64,000 bases of DNA from Paenibacillus sp. V4I7 (GTDB taxonomy: Bacteria; Bacillota; Bacilli; Paenibacillales; NBRC-103111), in the NCBI RefSeq assembly GCF_030817275.1, contig NZ_JAUSZD010000002.1, forward strand, positions 1,364,001 through 1,428,000, written 5' to 3'. The position numbers were made by a program, and so were the translations under genes. The notes beneath the pieces are model-generated. The model was not told the origin of the DNA. It did no database searches and worked only from the letters and a program-made list of their open reading frames with translations. The stretch's first letter is position 1. Each line of letters starts with the position of its first letter. Shown here piece after piece: positions 6,930-15,617 of this stretch.

Positions 6930-9902
6930 ATGAAAAACGTGTCAACTAACAGAAAATTAAGAAATATTATTGCTTTACTTCTTGTATTGGTCCTCATTCC
7001 GAATTGGTCAATTGTAACAGCGGCTGAAGCTGGTGGAGGTTCGGCCGCCCAGAACAATGGGATTTTACTTGACGGTGTATATTATAGTGATTTTGGCGAT
7101 ACGGTTGCGCTTGATCCTGTGAATTGGGGCTTTGCAACAGCAAATGCTACGGTATCCATAAATACCTATGATATTGGAGGAAATAACACCCCTAAGCTGC
7201 AGTTCACTCAGACGAACCAAAGCGGGGGACGAGTTGCAACGAAGAACTTCGTTACTTCTGTGAAAGGCAGCCAGATCCTTGTTCAATTCGACTGGTATCC
7301 GGGCAAGGTTAATGATAAAAGCGCCAGCAACCCAAGCGAAAACGGCGGCGAGTTTAGAATCCTCGATAGCACCGGTAATACGGTATTTACTTTAAATAAC
7401 ACTAACAATGCACCTCTGCAATATTTCGTAGGAAAGCAGCCTGCTGCAAGCACCAGCATTACGAATCCCCAAGCATGGTATACGGTAGGGATTAATCTTG
7501 ACGTGGAAAATAATGTGGTCATATGCAAGCTTACCGACAAAGCTACGGGAACAAGTCAAGAATATACTTCATCCTTAAATGGAGTAGCTTTTGACGGGTC
7601 TGTAGCCTCGGTTAAATTAGTGGGCATGCGTACATCCGGTAATAATATTGCATGGACTACGTACCTTGATAATTTCGGTGTTTATCATATACCTATTCCG
7701 GAAAATAGAATTACAAAAGTGGATAAATTACCCTATCATACCGTTTATGTAGATCAAACATCAGCTGACATCCATTCCATCGGTTTACCTCAATCGGTAA
7801 AAGTTACTCTTGCTAATAATAGTAAGATAGACGTGCCTGTAAGCGAGTGGGTTAATGTTGGTAAGGCTTGGGATCCTCATGAATCTGGCGTTTACACGTT
7901 TAAGGGGATTCTTGCTGTTCCCCAGAGTCTGGAGAATGGATTTGACAGATATGCAACCAATTATGTATACAACCGTCTTGCTCCACCGAATACGGCAAGG
8001 CAGACGGAGTGGCTGGACAGAGGAATTATCGCTTTGAAATCTACAGATGGCATATTTGTAAGCTGGCGTCTGCTTGCAGATGAATATAATCAAGATGTGA
8101 AATTCAATATTTACCGTAATGGGCAAAAACTAAATAATGAGCCATTGTCTATTACAAACTATATGGATTCAGCCGGTACTCCAGGAGATACCTATAAAGT
8201 GGAAACTCTTGTGCAGGGGAAATCGGATACGAACGAAGCGACAACAGCAGCAGCTAACGATTATCTCTCGATTCCTATGCAAAAGCCTGAGGGAGGAACA
8301 ACGGCTACAGGAAGCTACACGTATAGTGTAAATGACGCGGGCGTAGGGGATTTAGACGGTGACGGCGAGTTCGAGGTTGTTGTGAAATGGTATCCTTCTA
8401 ACGCGATCGACAGCTCACAAAACGCGATGACTGGACCGACTATTTTTGATGCTTACAAACTGGACGGTACGCTTTTGTGGCGAATCAATATGGGGCTTAA
8501 CCTGACATCAGGAGCTCATTATCATCAATTTATCATAGCTGATTTTGATGGGGATGGAAAAAGTGAATTCCTCATTAAAACGGCAGACGCTACAACCGTA
8601 TATGGGACAACCCACGGAAGGTTCGATAGCAGCAAGGTTATTAGCGTAATCGGCAATGCCAATGATAATGGAAAATGGGTCAATGATAGCGGTCATATAT
8701 TCGGGGGACCTGAATATATATCCATATTCAAAGGCGAAACCGGTAAGGTTATAGACACGATTGATTATGCGTTTCCGCTAGGGGATGTCGCTTCATGGGG
8801 AGATACATGGCATAACCGTTCAGACCGATTCCTTGCAGGACTGGCTTATCTGGACGGAGTGACTCCGAGCGCCATATATGGCAGAGGTTATTATGAACGG
8901 ACTACCTATGCGGCTTATCATTTAGTTCATGGGAAGCTCCAAGAGCAGTGGACTTTCGATTCGGCCCAAGCAGGCAGAGGGGGAGGCTTAGGTTTTCATA
9001 ATCTGGCCACTGCAGATGTCGATAATGACGGTTTCGACGAAATTATTGCGGGTTCGTTGACCCTTGATCAAGACGGTACAATTCTTTATGAAATGGATGG
9101 CGAAATGCAGCGTGAACAAGGATCACACGGTGACGCGCTTCATGTAGGGGCATTCGATCCAGCTCGTGAAGGTCTTCAGGTTATGGCAGTTCATGAGGTT
9201 CCGGCTGTTGCATCCGTTGAGCTCCATGATGCCGCAACTGGGGAAACACTGATGTCTTACAATGGTTACGTGGATACTGGACGCGGATTGGCTGCCAATA
9301 TTACATCTGGAGCTGGATATGAGTTCTGGGGGACCGGCGGTACAACCCCGGCAGCAGGCGGAGGAATTTACAACGTACAGGGTCAGGTAGTAGCCGACAG
9401 CTTCAGAACGGCAGGCCTTTCCGTTAACTTCGCTCTTTTCTGGGATGGGGATTTATTAAATGAATTGCTTGATAATACATCCATCTCCAAGTATAACCAA
9501 AGCACGAAGAAAGCTGAGACAATAAAAAGCTTTGCAAATGTAGTAAGCAATAATGGAACTAAGGCTACTCCGACCTTACAGGCCGATATCCTTGGAGACT
9601 GGCGTGAAGAAGTTCTTCTGCCTATAACAGACAGCTCGGAATTGAGAATCTTCAGTACGACGATTCCTACAGAGTACAGACTTTATACACTCATGCATGA
9701 TCCCGTATACAGAAACGGTATTGCATGGCAAAACACAGCCTACAATCAGCCGCCGCATTTGGGCTTCTATCTTGGTGAAGACATTAGAGAAACTGTTCTT
9801 GCAGGAGGGCTGCATGCGCCTAATGTTGTTTATACCACCAAGTCCCACAATGGGGAACCAAAGGATCCTAAAGAACCAAAATATCCAAATAATCCCAAAT
9901 AA
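6930..9902 (+). CDS. secreted rhamnogalacturonan lyase (PL11)
   Basis: A 990-residue secreted enzyme predicted to cleave the rhamnogalacturonan I backbone of pectin by beta-elimination. The ATG at 6930 follows AAGGAG; the longer frame from 6879 has no binding site. A signal peptide (about 1-37, hydrophobic core IIALLLVLVLIPNW, probable cut after AEA) is followed by an N-terminal beta-sandwich, likely carbohydrate-binding, to about residue 260. The PL11 catalytic beta-propeller of the YesW/YesX type follows, with calcium-binding loops DLDGDGEFEVVVKW, FDGDGKSEF and DVDNDGFDE and the block GDWREEVLLP. The C-terminus is a short Pro/Lys-rich tail (PKDPKEPKYPNNPK). No transporter or unsaturated glucuronyl hydrolase gene is adjacent, so it stands as a single-gene unit under its own operator. 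Confidence 0.92.
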   Translation: MKNVSTNRKLRNIIALLLVLVLIPNWSIVTAAEAGGGSAAQNNGILLDGVYYSDFGDTVALDPVNWGFATANATVSINTYDIGGNNTPKLQFTQTNQSGGRVATKNFVTSVKGSQILVQFDWYPGKVNDKSASNPSENGGEFRILDSTGNTVFTLNNTNNAPLQYFVGKQPAASTSITNPQAWYTVGINLDVENNVVICKLTDKATGTSQEYTSSLNGVAFDGSVASVKLVGMRTSGNNIAWTTYLDNFGVYHIPIPENRITKVDKLPYHTVYVDQTSADIHSIGLPQSVKVTLANNSKIDVPVSEWVNVGKAWDPHESGVYTFKGILAVPQSLENGFDRYATNYVYNRLAPPNTARQTEWLDRGIIALKSTDGIFVSWRLLADEYNQDVKFNIYRNGQKLNNEPLSITNYMDSAGTPGDTYKVETLVQGKSDTNEATTAAANDYLSIPMQKPEGGTTATGSYTYSVNDAGVGDLDGDGEFEVVVKWYPSNAIDSSQNAMTGPTIFDAYKLDGTLLWRINMGLNLTSGAHYHQFIIADFDGDGKSEFLIKTADATTVYGTTHGRFDSSKVISVIGNANDNGKWVNDSGHIFGGPEYISIFKGETGKVIDTIDYAFPLGDVASWGDTWHNRSDRFLAGLAYLDGVTPSAIYGRGYYERTTYAAYHLVHGKLQEQWTFDSAQAGRGGGLGFHNLATADVDNDGFDEIIAGSLTLDQDGTILYEMDGEMQREQGSHGDALHVGAFDPAREGLQVMAVHEVPAVASVELHDAATGETLMSYNGYVDTGRGLAANITSGAGYEFWGTGGTTPAAGGGIYNVQGQVVADSFRTAGLSVNFALFWDGDLLNELLDNTSISKYNQSTKKAETIKSFANVVSNNGTKATPTLQADILGDWREEVLLPITDSSELRIFSTTIPTEYRLYTLMHDPVYRNGIAWQNTAYNQPPHLGFYLGEDIRETVLAGGLHAPNVVYTTKSHNGEPKDPKEPKYPNNPK

Positions 9903-10240
9903 CCCCAAATAACCCTAAGAAATAAATGTAACTATTTTACGATTGTTCCGCTAACGAGGTAGTAACACGATTATGCAAGTGTGGGATCCAAGGGAAAAGG
10001 GGACTCTACTAGGTTTTGACTTAGTTGAAAGTAAGCTTAGAGGAACATGATTCATTACGCTAACGAGGAAATATAAATGAATATTCATCAACGTTATGAA
10101 GCTGCCGGCACGATCGGCAGCTTCATAACGTTGATGGGTAGTATAGCTGAAAAATATACCTTCGCAGTTATTAATATGACACATGCTGACATATTTATGG
10201 TCTAAAATGGGCGGTAGATCAACGAAAGGAGTAATAGATT
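9903..10240. other. intergenic stretch with repeat heads and no gene
   Basis: It carries a lone repeat head (CTAACGAGG near 9951) without its hairpin and the complete repeat R3. No coding sequence or separate terminator for the lyase gene is evident, so the R3 hairpin may serve as one. A binding site (AAAGGAG) before 10241 belongs to the next gene. Confidence 0.5.
10059..10136 (+). repeat. dispersed intergenic hairpin repeat, copy R3 (22-bp perfect stem)
   Basis: The head GCTAACGAGGAAATATA is followed by a perfect 22-bp inverted repeat (10086-10107 and 10115-10136) with a 7-base loop. The core is GAAGCTGCCG / CGGCAGCTTC. It is the longest stem of the repeat family in the window. Confidence 0.85.
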
Positions 10241-11152
10241 ATGAAACTCCTAAATGGAAAAGTGGCTTTGGTGGCAGGTGCAACACGAGGCGCTGGTAGA
10301 GGAATAGCTATCGAATTAGGCGCGGCTGGGGCGACTGTTTATGTGACAGGACGCACGACACGAACACAACGCTCCGAGTACAATCGTCCTGAAACAATTG
10401 AAGAAACCGCTGAACTTGTAAGTAATGCGGGTGGTCGAGGAATAGCGGTTCAAGTGGATCATCTGGATCCTGATCAGGTACAGGCTCTAATTGCCCGCAT
10501 TGAGAATGAACAGGGGAGACTGGACATCCTGGTCAACGATGTTTGGGGGGCTGAATATTTGGCACAGTGGAACGTGCCCGTATGGGAGCACTCCCTTGAA
10601 CGGGGGCTTCGCATGCTTCGGCTTGCAATTGACACACATATCATTACAAGCCACTTTGCACTACCCCTGTTAATCCGAAACAAGAATGGACTGGTAATAG
10701 AGATAACGGATGGCACGGCAGAATACAACGATAGAAACTACCGTTTATCAATGTTCTACGATCTAGCCAAGACGTCTGTCATTCGTATGGCTCAGTCTTT
10801 AGCTCATGAACTGTCACCATATAAATGCACCGCAATAGCAGTAACCCCGGGTTGGATGCGTTCTGAAATCATGCTTGATCACTATGGTGTTAAGGAAGAA
10901 AACTGGCGTGACGCCACTGTGAAGGAACCTCATTCCATCATCTCGGAATCGCCGCGTTTTGTAGGGCGTGCCGTTGCCGCGCTAGCTGGAGATCCGGAAG
11001 CTGCCCGATGGAACGGTCACTCTGTGTCAAGCGGTAAGCTCGCACAAGTGTATGGTTTTTATGATCTTGACGGCTCACAGCCTGACTGCTGGCGGTATCT
11101 CGAAGAAGTGCAGGATGCAGGCAAACCAGCGAATGCTTCTGGGTACCGCTAA
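10241..11152 (+). CDS. SDR-family oxidoreductase
   Basis: A 303-residue short-chain dehydrogenase/reductase using NAD(P). The Rossmann motif is ATRGAGRGIA near the N-terminus. Then come VYVTGR with a following Arg/Thr stretch that suits NADP, DILVNDVWG (the NNAG position altered to NDVWG), and a catalytic YDLAK-type motif in 'FYDLAKTSVIRMAQSLAHEL'. A conserved PGWMRSEIM loop and a C-terminal extension (VSSGKLAQVYGFYDLDGSQPD) are typical of the larger SDR proteins related to human DHRS1. The ATG at 10241 has AAAGGAG. The gene stands alone. Substrate unknown. Confidence 0.88.
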   Translation: MKLLNGKVALVAGATRGAGRGIAIELGAAGATVYVTGRTTRTQRSEYNRPETIEETAELVSNAGGRGIAVQVDHLDPDQVQALIARIENEQGRLDILVNDVWGAEYLAQWNVPVWEHSLERGLRMLRLAIDTHIITSHFALPLLIRNKNGLVIEITDGTAEYNDRNYRLSMFYDLAKTSVIRMAQSLAHELSPYKCTAIAVTPGWMRSEIMLDHYGVKEENWRDATVKEPHSIISESPRFVGRAVAALAGDPEAARWNGHSVSSGKLAQVYGFYDLDGSQPDCWRYLEEVQDAGKPANASGYR

Positions 11153-11354
11153 TATTCAATAAAAAAGAAGGGATTCAAGTGTTCTGTAGAAAGGTTTTGG
11201 GCTCTTACAGGTCGTTTATATTGACGCATTCAAACATTCAACTACCGGGAAACTATAGTTCAATATCAGAAGGGCTGCCGTGCTGCAGCCCTTTGTTGCG
11301 CTAACAGGTAGAATAGCGACATAAGCTCCCTGTAACTTTCCAAGCCAGATCTGC
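11153..11354. other. intergenic region around repeat R4
   Basis: About 200 bp between the SDR gene and the first ArsR-type promoter holds the R4 repeat and no supportable gene. Confidence 0.4.
11240..11318 (+). repeat. dispersed intergenic hairpin repeat, copy R4
   Basis: The head ACTACCGGGAAACTATAGTTC is followed by a perfect hairpin AGGGCTGC / GCAGCCCT (11271-11278 and 11285-11292). A trailing element GCTAACAGGTAGAATAGCG then resembles the head. This copy suggests the full unit is head, hairpin, tail. Confidence 0.75.
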
Positions 11355-11384
11355 TTGACATGACACCAAATTGTGTCCTATAAT
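11355..11384 (+). promoter_or_regulatory. first copy of the ArsR-type promoter/operator
   Basis: TTGACA (11355-11360) and TATAAT (11379-11384) are 18 bp apart, with the palindrome GACACCAAATTGTGTC (11362-11377) between them. A half-site (AAATGGTGTCC) lies downstream. It drives the DoxX-like scrap at 11420 and is nearly identical to the promoter 188 bp downstream. Confidence 0.85.
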
Positions 11385-11419
11385 CAAAGTGTCACTAAAT
11401 GGTGTCCAATTGGGAGTTA

Positions 11420-11533
11420 GTCATTTGGAAAGTGCTTGGAGGCATCGCGCTCGTCGTGCCAGGTTTTCCTCGGCTTAAAGAATGGGTTCACGCTGGTATC
11501 GATTATGGTGATAGCTGGGAGAGCATGTTGTGA
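11420..11533 (+). pseudogene. DoxX-like membrane protein remnant
   Basis: A 37-codon open scrap reads KVLGGIALVVPGFPRLKEWVHAGIDY, which matches the 'LGGIALLVPGFPRLKEWAYAG' helix-loop of DoxX-like proteins. Such genes often accompany ArsR/SRPBCC pairs in Bacillales. Both ends are missing, and it sits between two copies of the same promoter, so it looks like what is left of an earlier operon member. Confidence 0.6.
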
Positions 11534-11542
11534 GCGATGTTG

Positions 11543-11572
11543 TTGACAAGACACCAAATGGTGTCTTATAAT
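11543..11572 (+). promoter_or_regulatory. second ArsR-type promoter/operator, directly upstream of arsR-like gene
   Basis: TTGACA (11543-11548) and TATAAT (11567-11572) with an 18-bp spacer contain the perfect palindrome GACACCAAATGGTGTC (11550-11565). A further half-site (AGATGGTGTCC) follows after the -10. Binding here would block RNA polymerase, so autorepression by the downstream ArsR protein is likely. Confidence 0.88.
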
Positions 11573-11632
11573 CAAAAAATTTCCAGATGGTGTCCGATTG
11601 GGAAATAAATAAAATGCTTAGGAGAGGGTGTT

Positions 11633-11962
11633 GTGAACGAAAACAACCCGTTGCGTGATGTGTTTGACGCGATTGCAGATCCAACTAGGCGCCGATTGAT
11701 ACGTCTGTTATCAGAGGCAGAGGAGATACCGCTTCATGAATTAACGGCACAGTTTGAAATGGGCCGTACAGCGGTATCCAAGCATTTGACAATCCTTAAA
11801 GATGCCGGACTGGTACTTGACCGAAAAGTCGGCAGAGAAACGCGGTTTAGGCTAAACGCCTCTCCACTCAGAGAAATTCAAGATTGGGTGGCTTTCTACA
11901 GCAAGTTCTGGAGTACGAATATGTTGCACTTGAAGCAACTATTAGAGGAGGAAGAAGAATGA
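11633..11962 (+). CDS. ArsR/SmtB-family transcriptional regulator
   Basis: A 109-residue winged-helix repressor starting at GTG with a GGAGAGGG site. Motifs are DVFDAIADPTRRRLIRLLSE, the recognition helix MGRTAVSKHLTILKDAGLV and the wing VGRETRFRL. No Cys pair of the metal-sensing ArsR group is visible, so it belongs to the non-metal ArsR type that pairs with SRPBCC proteins. It overlaps the next gene by ATGA, so translation is coupled. Two palindromic operators upstream suggest it represses itself and once also a DoxX gene. Confidence 0.92.
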   Translation: MNENNPLRDVFDAIADPTRRRLIRLLSEAEEIPLHELTAQFEMGRTAVSKHLTILKDAGLVLDRKVGRETRFRLNASPLREIQDWVAFYSKFWSTNMLHLKQLLEEEEE

Positions 11963-12381
11963 GTTTAACATTAACCTTGGATTTTCAGTACAAGACATCG
12001 ATTGAGAAGCTTTGGTTCGCCTTAACTGATTCAAGCAAGCTTGCCAAGTGGGTGGTCAATATCCACACCGGTCAGGCGATGGAAAATGATTTTAAGCCTG
12101 TTGTAGGACATCGTTTTCAGTTTCGTACTCAGCCGACCGAATGGTGGGATGGCATTGTTGACGGCGAAGTGCTTATCGTGGACGCACCAAACCGGTTGTC
12201 CTATACTTGGGCCAGTGGAGGAGAGAAGCACACGGTCACCTGGACGCTGCAGGATTTAGGGGACGCAAAGGTTAACCTTCATCTCGAACAAACCGGAATC
12301 TCAAATGCTCAAGCACTGGGTGGAGCTAAGTATGGCTGGGGTAAATGGTGCGGCGAGCTTGAAAAGGTGTTGGAACAATAA
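11959..12381 (+). CDS. SRPBCC (AHSA1-like) domain protein
   Basis: A 140-residue START/Bet v1-like protein, translated from the ATG at 11959 that overlaps the ArsR stop. Family marks are DFQYKTSIEKLWFALTDSSKLAKWV near the start, then GHRFQFRT, GEVLIVDAPNRLSYTW, HTVTWTLQD and a final amphipathic helix (KWCGELEKVLEQ). Such proteins bind hydrophobic ligands in a cavity. The role of ArsR/SRPBCC pairs is not known precisely; the pair may act in ligand sensing or detoxification. Confidence 0.9.
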   Translation: MSLTLTLDFQYKTSIEKLWFALTDSSKLAKWVVNIHTGQAMENDFKPVVGHRFQFRTQPTEWWDGIVDGEVLIVDAPNRLSYTWASGGEKHTVTWTLQDLGDAKVNLHLEQTGISNAQALGGAKYGWGKWCGELEKVLEQ

Positions 12382-12562
12382 CCGCATTCGGTGCTAAAAC
12401 ATCTCCTTCCCCAATGCTAAATTAATGGGTACGATAGTGAGATGTCCCAACACCATAAAGCAGATCACTTAATGGTATCTGTTGCCCATCAAGTAATCTG
12501 TTGTTACACGTATGTCGGATGTACTGTCAGCTGAACGAAAAATTGATGAGGGGTTTTCCTTG

Positions 12563-13156
12563 ATGACAATTAGTAGAATGAATCCTAAGGTTGATGGATT
12601 TTTAAGAAAAGCTAAAAACTGGAAGGAAGAATTTGAGAAGTTGAGAAATATCGTTCTTGACTGTGAGCTGACCGAAGACTTTAAGTGGATGCATCCTTGT
12701 TACACGTTTGAGGAAAAAAACATAGTTTTAATACATGGATTTAAGGAATATTGTGCGCTTCTGTTTCACAAAGGTGCCTTGTTAAAGGATGCCCATGGGA
12801 TTCTAATCCAACAAACGGAGAATGTACAGGCGGCGCGCCAGATTCGGTTCACCAATCTTCAAGAAATAGTTGAAATGGAAACCATCTTGAAAGCCTATAT
12901 TTATGAAGCCATTGAAGTTGAAAAAGCCGGTTTGGAAGTGAACTTTAAGAAGACGACAGAATACATAATCCCTGACGAATTTCAAAATAAACTCGATGAA
13001 ATTCCTGCCTTGAAAACTGCTTTTGAAGCATTGACGCCGGGACGGCAAAGAGCATACATTCATTATTTTTCAGAACCCAAACAATCCAAAACTCGAGAGT
13101 CAAGGGTTGAAAAATGTATGCAGCCAATTCTCGATGGAAAGGGATTAAATGATTAG
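12563..13156 (+). CDS. YdeI/OmpD-associated-type (DUF1801) protein
   Basis: A 197-residue protein resembling Bacillus YdeI. It has a DUF1801 part (RKAKNWKEEFEKLRNIVL, then DFKWMHPCYTFEEKNIVLIHGFKEYCALLFHKG) and a C-terminal YdeI-type helical part (ALTPGRQRAYIHYFSEPKQSKTRESRVEKCM). The ATG at 12563 follows GAGGGG; the longer frame from 12512 lacks a good site. Function is not established; in B. subtilis ydeI is a small monocistronic gene of unknown role. Confidence 0.8.
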   Translation: MTISRMNPKVDGFLRKAKNWKEEFEKLRNIVLDCELTEDFKWMHPCYTFEEKNIVLIHGFKEYCALLFHKGALLKDAHGILIQQTENVQAARQIRFTNLQEIVEMETILKAYIYEAIEVEKAGLEVNFKKTTEYIIPDEFQNKLDEIPALKTAFEALTPGRQRAYIHYFSEPKQSKTRESRVEKCMQPILDGKGLND

Positions 13157-13204
13157 TATATTCGATGGGAAAATAAATTAATCAAACTTTCAAATAATTT
13201 AAAA

Positions 13205-13306
13205 TGGAAAATCCACGGAGTCTCCGGCCTCTATGTGGCCGACAACAGTGCTTTACCTTACATCGGGGCCGAAAATCAAATATTGACCACGATTGCACTC
13301 GCTTAG
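13205..13306 (+). pseudogene. GMC-oxidoreductase C-terminal scrap
   Basis: A 33-codon stretch reads VSGLYVADNSALPYIGAEN followed by LTTIALA and a stop. This is the C-terminal FAD-contacting end of GMC oxidoreductases ('GLYVADNSVLPxxxGxNPxLTxxALA'). Nothing upstream continues it, so it is a fragment of a lost gene. Confidence 0.65.
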
Positions 13307-13321
13307 TTGAATAATAGAAAA

Positions 13322-13363
13322 AAGCAGACCAAGACTGTATTGTTCAGTTTTGGGCTGTTTTTT
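13322..13363 (+). terminator. probable terminator
   Basis: An imperfect hairpin (CAGACCAAGACTG / CAGTTTTGGGCTG) is followed by a run of T. It follows the GMC scrap and may have ended that lost transcript. Confidence 0.5.
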
Positions 13364-13480
13364 GTTGATGCCCCCACCAAGAATACATTAAATACATGTA
13401 AACAATGTGCAGACCTTTATATTTCAAGGGGTTTTCACACGCTCGTTTAGATAATATCAGCTTTACTGGTACTACCCTAT

Positions 13481-14383
13481 CTATGAAGACTTCGCATGAT
13501 TGATAGCGGTCTCGATGTAGGCTCTCAAAGTCTTGATGAACGTGCGCATGGCGTATCCGACATATCTGTCGCTGCGGTAGATCAGATAAATGTCCTGAGA
13601 AGGCGTAGGATTCCTCAGGTGCACGACTTTGATGTCTGTATTGTGAAGATTATCCAGTAGCAATCGCGGCAGAACACAGGTGCCAACTCCGCTCTGTACC
13701 ATCTGGAGGAGGGAGGATAACGTTGTCGTCACCATATGTGGCTGCAGAGTAAACCCGTTGTCCATGCAAAAGCGGTCGATCAGCTTACGGCATTGATGGT
13801 CGGGTGGGAACATGACCATCTTCAACGCATGCAGCCTGTTCAAGGGGATGAAGCTCTCCGTGGCAAGGGGATCATTCATACTTACCGCTAATGAGAATTC
13901 CTCGTGGAACAGGGGAATTGATGTGAGACGTTCATCGATAATAGGTCCAATGGTTACGCCGACGTCGATGCTTCGGTCCAGAACTTGTTCTGTTACTTTC
14001 ATGGTTTCCAGAAGGGACAGCGAGATGGTGGGATAGGTCTGATGGAAGTTCAGTAGCAAGGCATTAAACATGAGATCCGCGTCACCGGGCAAGACGCCGA
14101 TGGATAGCGATCCGCCTTGCATCTGCTTCAGATCAGCAATGGCGTCGCTCGCTTGCTGCAGACGCTCGAACACGGCAGCACCATGTTCATGAAGAATCGC
14201 TCCGGCTTCTGTAAGGACAATTGTTTTTCCCACACGATCGAACAACAGAACCCCTATTTCTTCTTCCAATCTCCTTATCTGCTGGCTGATGTTGGGTGCG
14301 CTGACTCCCATTTTTTCGGCTGCTCTCGTGAAGTGAAGCTCTTCACAAATCGCCATAAAATACTGTAGTTGTTTTAACTCCAT
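13481..14383 (-). CDS. LysR-family transcriptional regulator
   Basis: A 300-residue LysR-type regulator. The N-terminal winged helix (ELKQLQYFMAICEELHFTRAAE, then SAPNISQQIRRLEEEIG, LLFDR and LTEAG) is followed by the substrate-binding domain with the start of its effector cleft at LSIGVLPGD. The closest style is the CynR/YwbI group. It is divergent from the DinB-like gene at 14582. The 200-bp gap carries the palindrome ATGGAAAGTTCCAT, so it probably controls that gene and itself. Confidence 0.92.
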   Translation of the reverse strand: MELKQLQYFMAICEELHFTRAAEKMGVSAPNISQQIRRLEEEIGVLLFDRVGKTIVLTEAGAILHEHGAAVFERLQQASDAIADLKQMQGGSLSIGVLPGDADLMFNALLLNFHQTYPTISLSLLETMKVTEQVLDRSIDVGVTIGPIIDERLTSIPLFHEEFSLAVSMNDPLATESFIPLNRLHALKMVMFPPDHQCRKLIDRFCMDNGFTLQPHMVTTTLSSLLQMVQSGVGTCVLPRLLLDNLHNTDIKVVHLRNPTPSQDIYLIYRSDRYVGYAMRTFIKTLRAYIETAINHAKSS

Positions 14384-14510
14384 AGCTCACACCTGCTTTC
14401 AATTGCATCGCTGAATGCATGTTCAATGATTATTGTTACTGCACCTTCTTTTTCTGTCAATGAATAATCGTTAACTTATACTTAACGTTCCGGTAATGCC
14501 CACTGTATTG

Positions 14511-14524
14511 ATGGAAAGTTCCAT
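14511..14524 (+). promoter_or_regulatory. palindrome in the LysR/DinB divergent region
   Basis: ATGGAAAGTTCCAT has perfect 6-bp arms and lies about 57 bp upstream of the DinB-like start. Position and symmetry suit a LysR recognition site, though the T-N11-A form is not exact. Confidence 0.45.
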
Positions 14525-14581
14525 GAGACCTATACTACGAATATATCAAGCGCTTCTCATTACAAAAGGAGGAAATTAGTT

Positions 14582-15049
14582 ATGACACAATCGATTATTA
14601 ACACAGGTAAAGTACTGCATCAGGTTGTGATTGGTAAGCTTCAGGGAGTTACGGAGGGATATTTCGACAAGCAGCCGGAAGGCTTCAACAATACCATCCG
14701 TTGGAATGTCGGCCATATGATTTATTGGATGGATAAGTATTCTACCCTAAGCTTCGGCTCCCCGTCGGCCATACCGGACTCGTATGATACGCTGTTTAAC
14801 TCTGGAACAAAGCCTTTGGACTGGACGTTTGCTCCTCCATCGAAGGAAGAGTTGTTCGAGATGTTAACGGCGCAGCTTTCCCGCCTATCTGAGCTGACAC
14901 CTGAAATGCTGGGCGAGAAGCTTTCAACTCCGTATCCCTTGGGACCGTTCCAATTCAACACCGCCGGCGAGTTGTTCAACTTCGCTCTGATTCACGAAGC
15001 CATTCACCTTGGAACGATATCGAGCCAACTAAAGGTCCTGTCGCGCTAA
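14582..15049 (+). CDS. DinB-superfamily protein
   Basis: A 155-residue four-helix-bundle protein of the DinB/YfiT type. Metal-binding histidines are placed as expected: one in WNVGHMIYW and two in IHEAIHLG near the C-terminus. The start ATG at 14582 follows AAAGGAGG. Members bind divalent metal; some use bacillithiol or similar thiols in S-transfer, so a detoxification role is plausible but unproven. It is divergent from a LysR gene, its probable regulator. Confidence 0.87.
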   Translation: MTQSIINTGKVLHQVVIGKLQGVTEGYFDKQPEGFNNTIRWNVGHMIYWMDKYSTLSFGSPSAIPDSYDTLFNSGTKPLDWTFAPPSKEELFEMLTAQLSRLSELTPEMLGEKLSTPYPLGPFQFNTAGELFNFALIHEAIHLGTISSQLKVLSR

Positions 15050-15152
15050 TCAATGAAAAGCAATACACCAAAGTTAGAAAGTATAGACAAACGACTTATT
15101 GACAACTCAATATTTGGAGCGACCAATAAACCATAATGAGGAGGATTCTTTT

Positions 15153-15557
15153 ATGGAGAAATCCGTTGGCTCAGTCCCATCCCGAACTTGCGAAGTGTTT
15201 GATGCTTTTAGGCGGGCTTTCGAAACAGGGCATACAGTCGATTTTCTTAAGAAGGTTACAGAAGGTTTTCATTTCTTCGTTCCGCTCCCGCTAGAGGGGT
15301 GGAATCACGAGCAGCATGGCAAAGAGCGGTTCGAGGAATTGATCAGGTTCGAGCGCTCAGTATTGCAGGTGCAGCTGACTCCGCTCATCTTGCTTGAGAA
15401 TGAGGACAACGGGATGGTGGTTTTTCGCGCGGAAGGTTCGTTGAATGGGGGGCCTTATCACAATGAGCTTGCGGTCGTCTTCGAGTTCGAGGCAGAGCGG
15501 ATCCGCTCCTTCCGCGAATATGTAGGTATGCCGTTAAAAAACTACGAAACCCCATAA
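15153..15557 (+). CDS. SnoaL/NTF2-like protein
   Basis: A 134-residue protein with an NTF2-like alpha+beta barrel pattern: helix (TCEVFDAFRRAFETGHTVDFLKKV), then FHFFVPLPLEGWNHEQHGKERFEEL, then strands ending VVFEFEAERIRSFREYVG. The ATG at 15153 is chosen because GAGGAGG precedes it; the frame from 15099 has none. No catalytic signature identifies a substrate. It ends at the bidirectional terminator 15568-15602. Confidence 0.8.
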   Translation: MEKSVGSVPSRTCEVFDAFRRAFETGHTVDFLKKVTEGFHFFVPLPLEGWNHEQHGKERFEELIRFERSVLQVQLTPLILLENEDNGMVVFRAEGSLNGGPYHNELAVVFEFEAERIRSFREYVGMPLKNYETP

Positions 15558-15567
15558 ATGATCGATT

Positions 15568-15602
15568 AAAAAAGAGAGGCAACTTGTCTACCTCTCTTTT
15601 TT
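15568..15602 (+). terminator. bidirectional terminator
   Basis: AAAAGAGAGG and CCTCTCTTTT form a clean stem between the convergent genes ending at 15557 and 15618. A and T runs on both sides allow use from either strand. Confidence 0.85.
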
Positions 15603-15617
15603 CGTCTATACAAAAGA

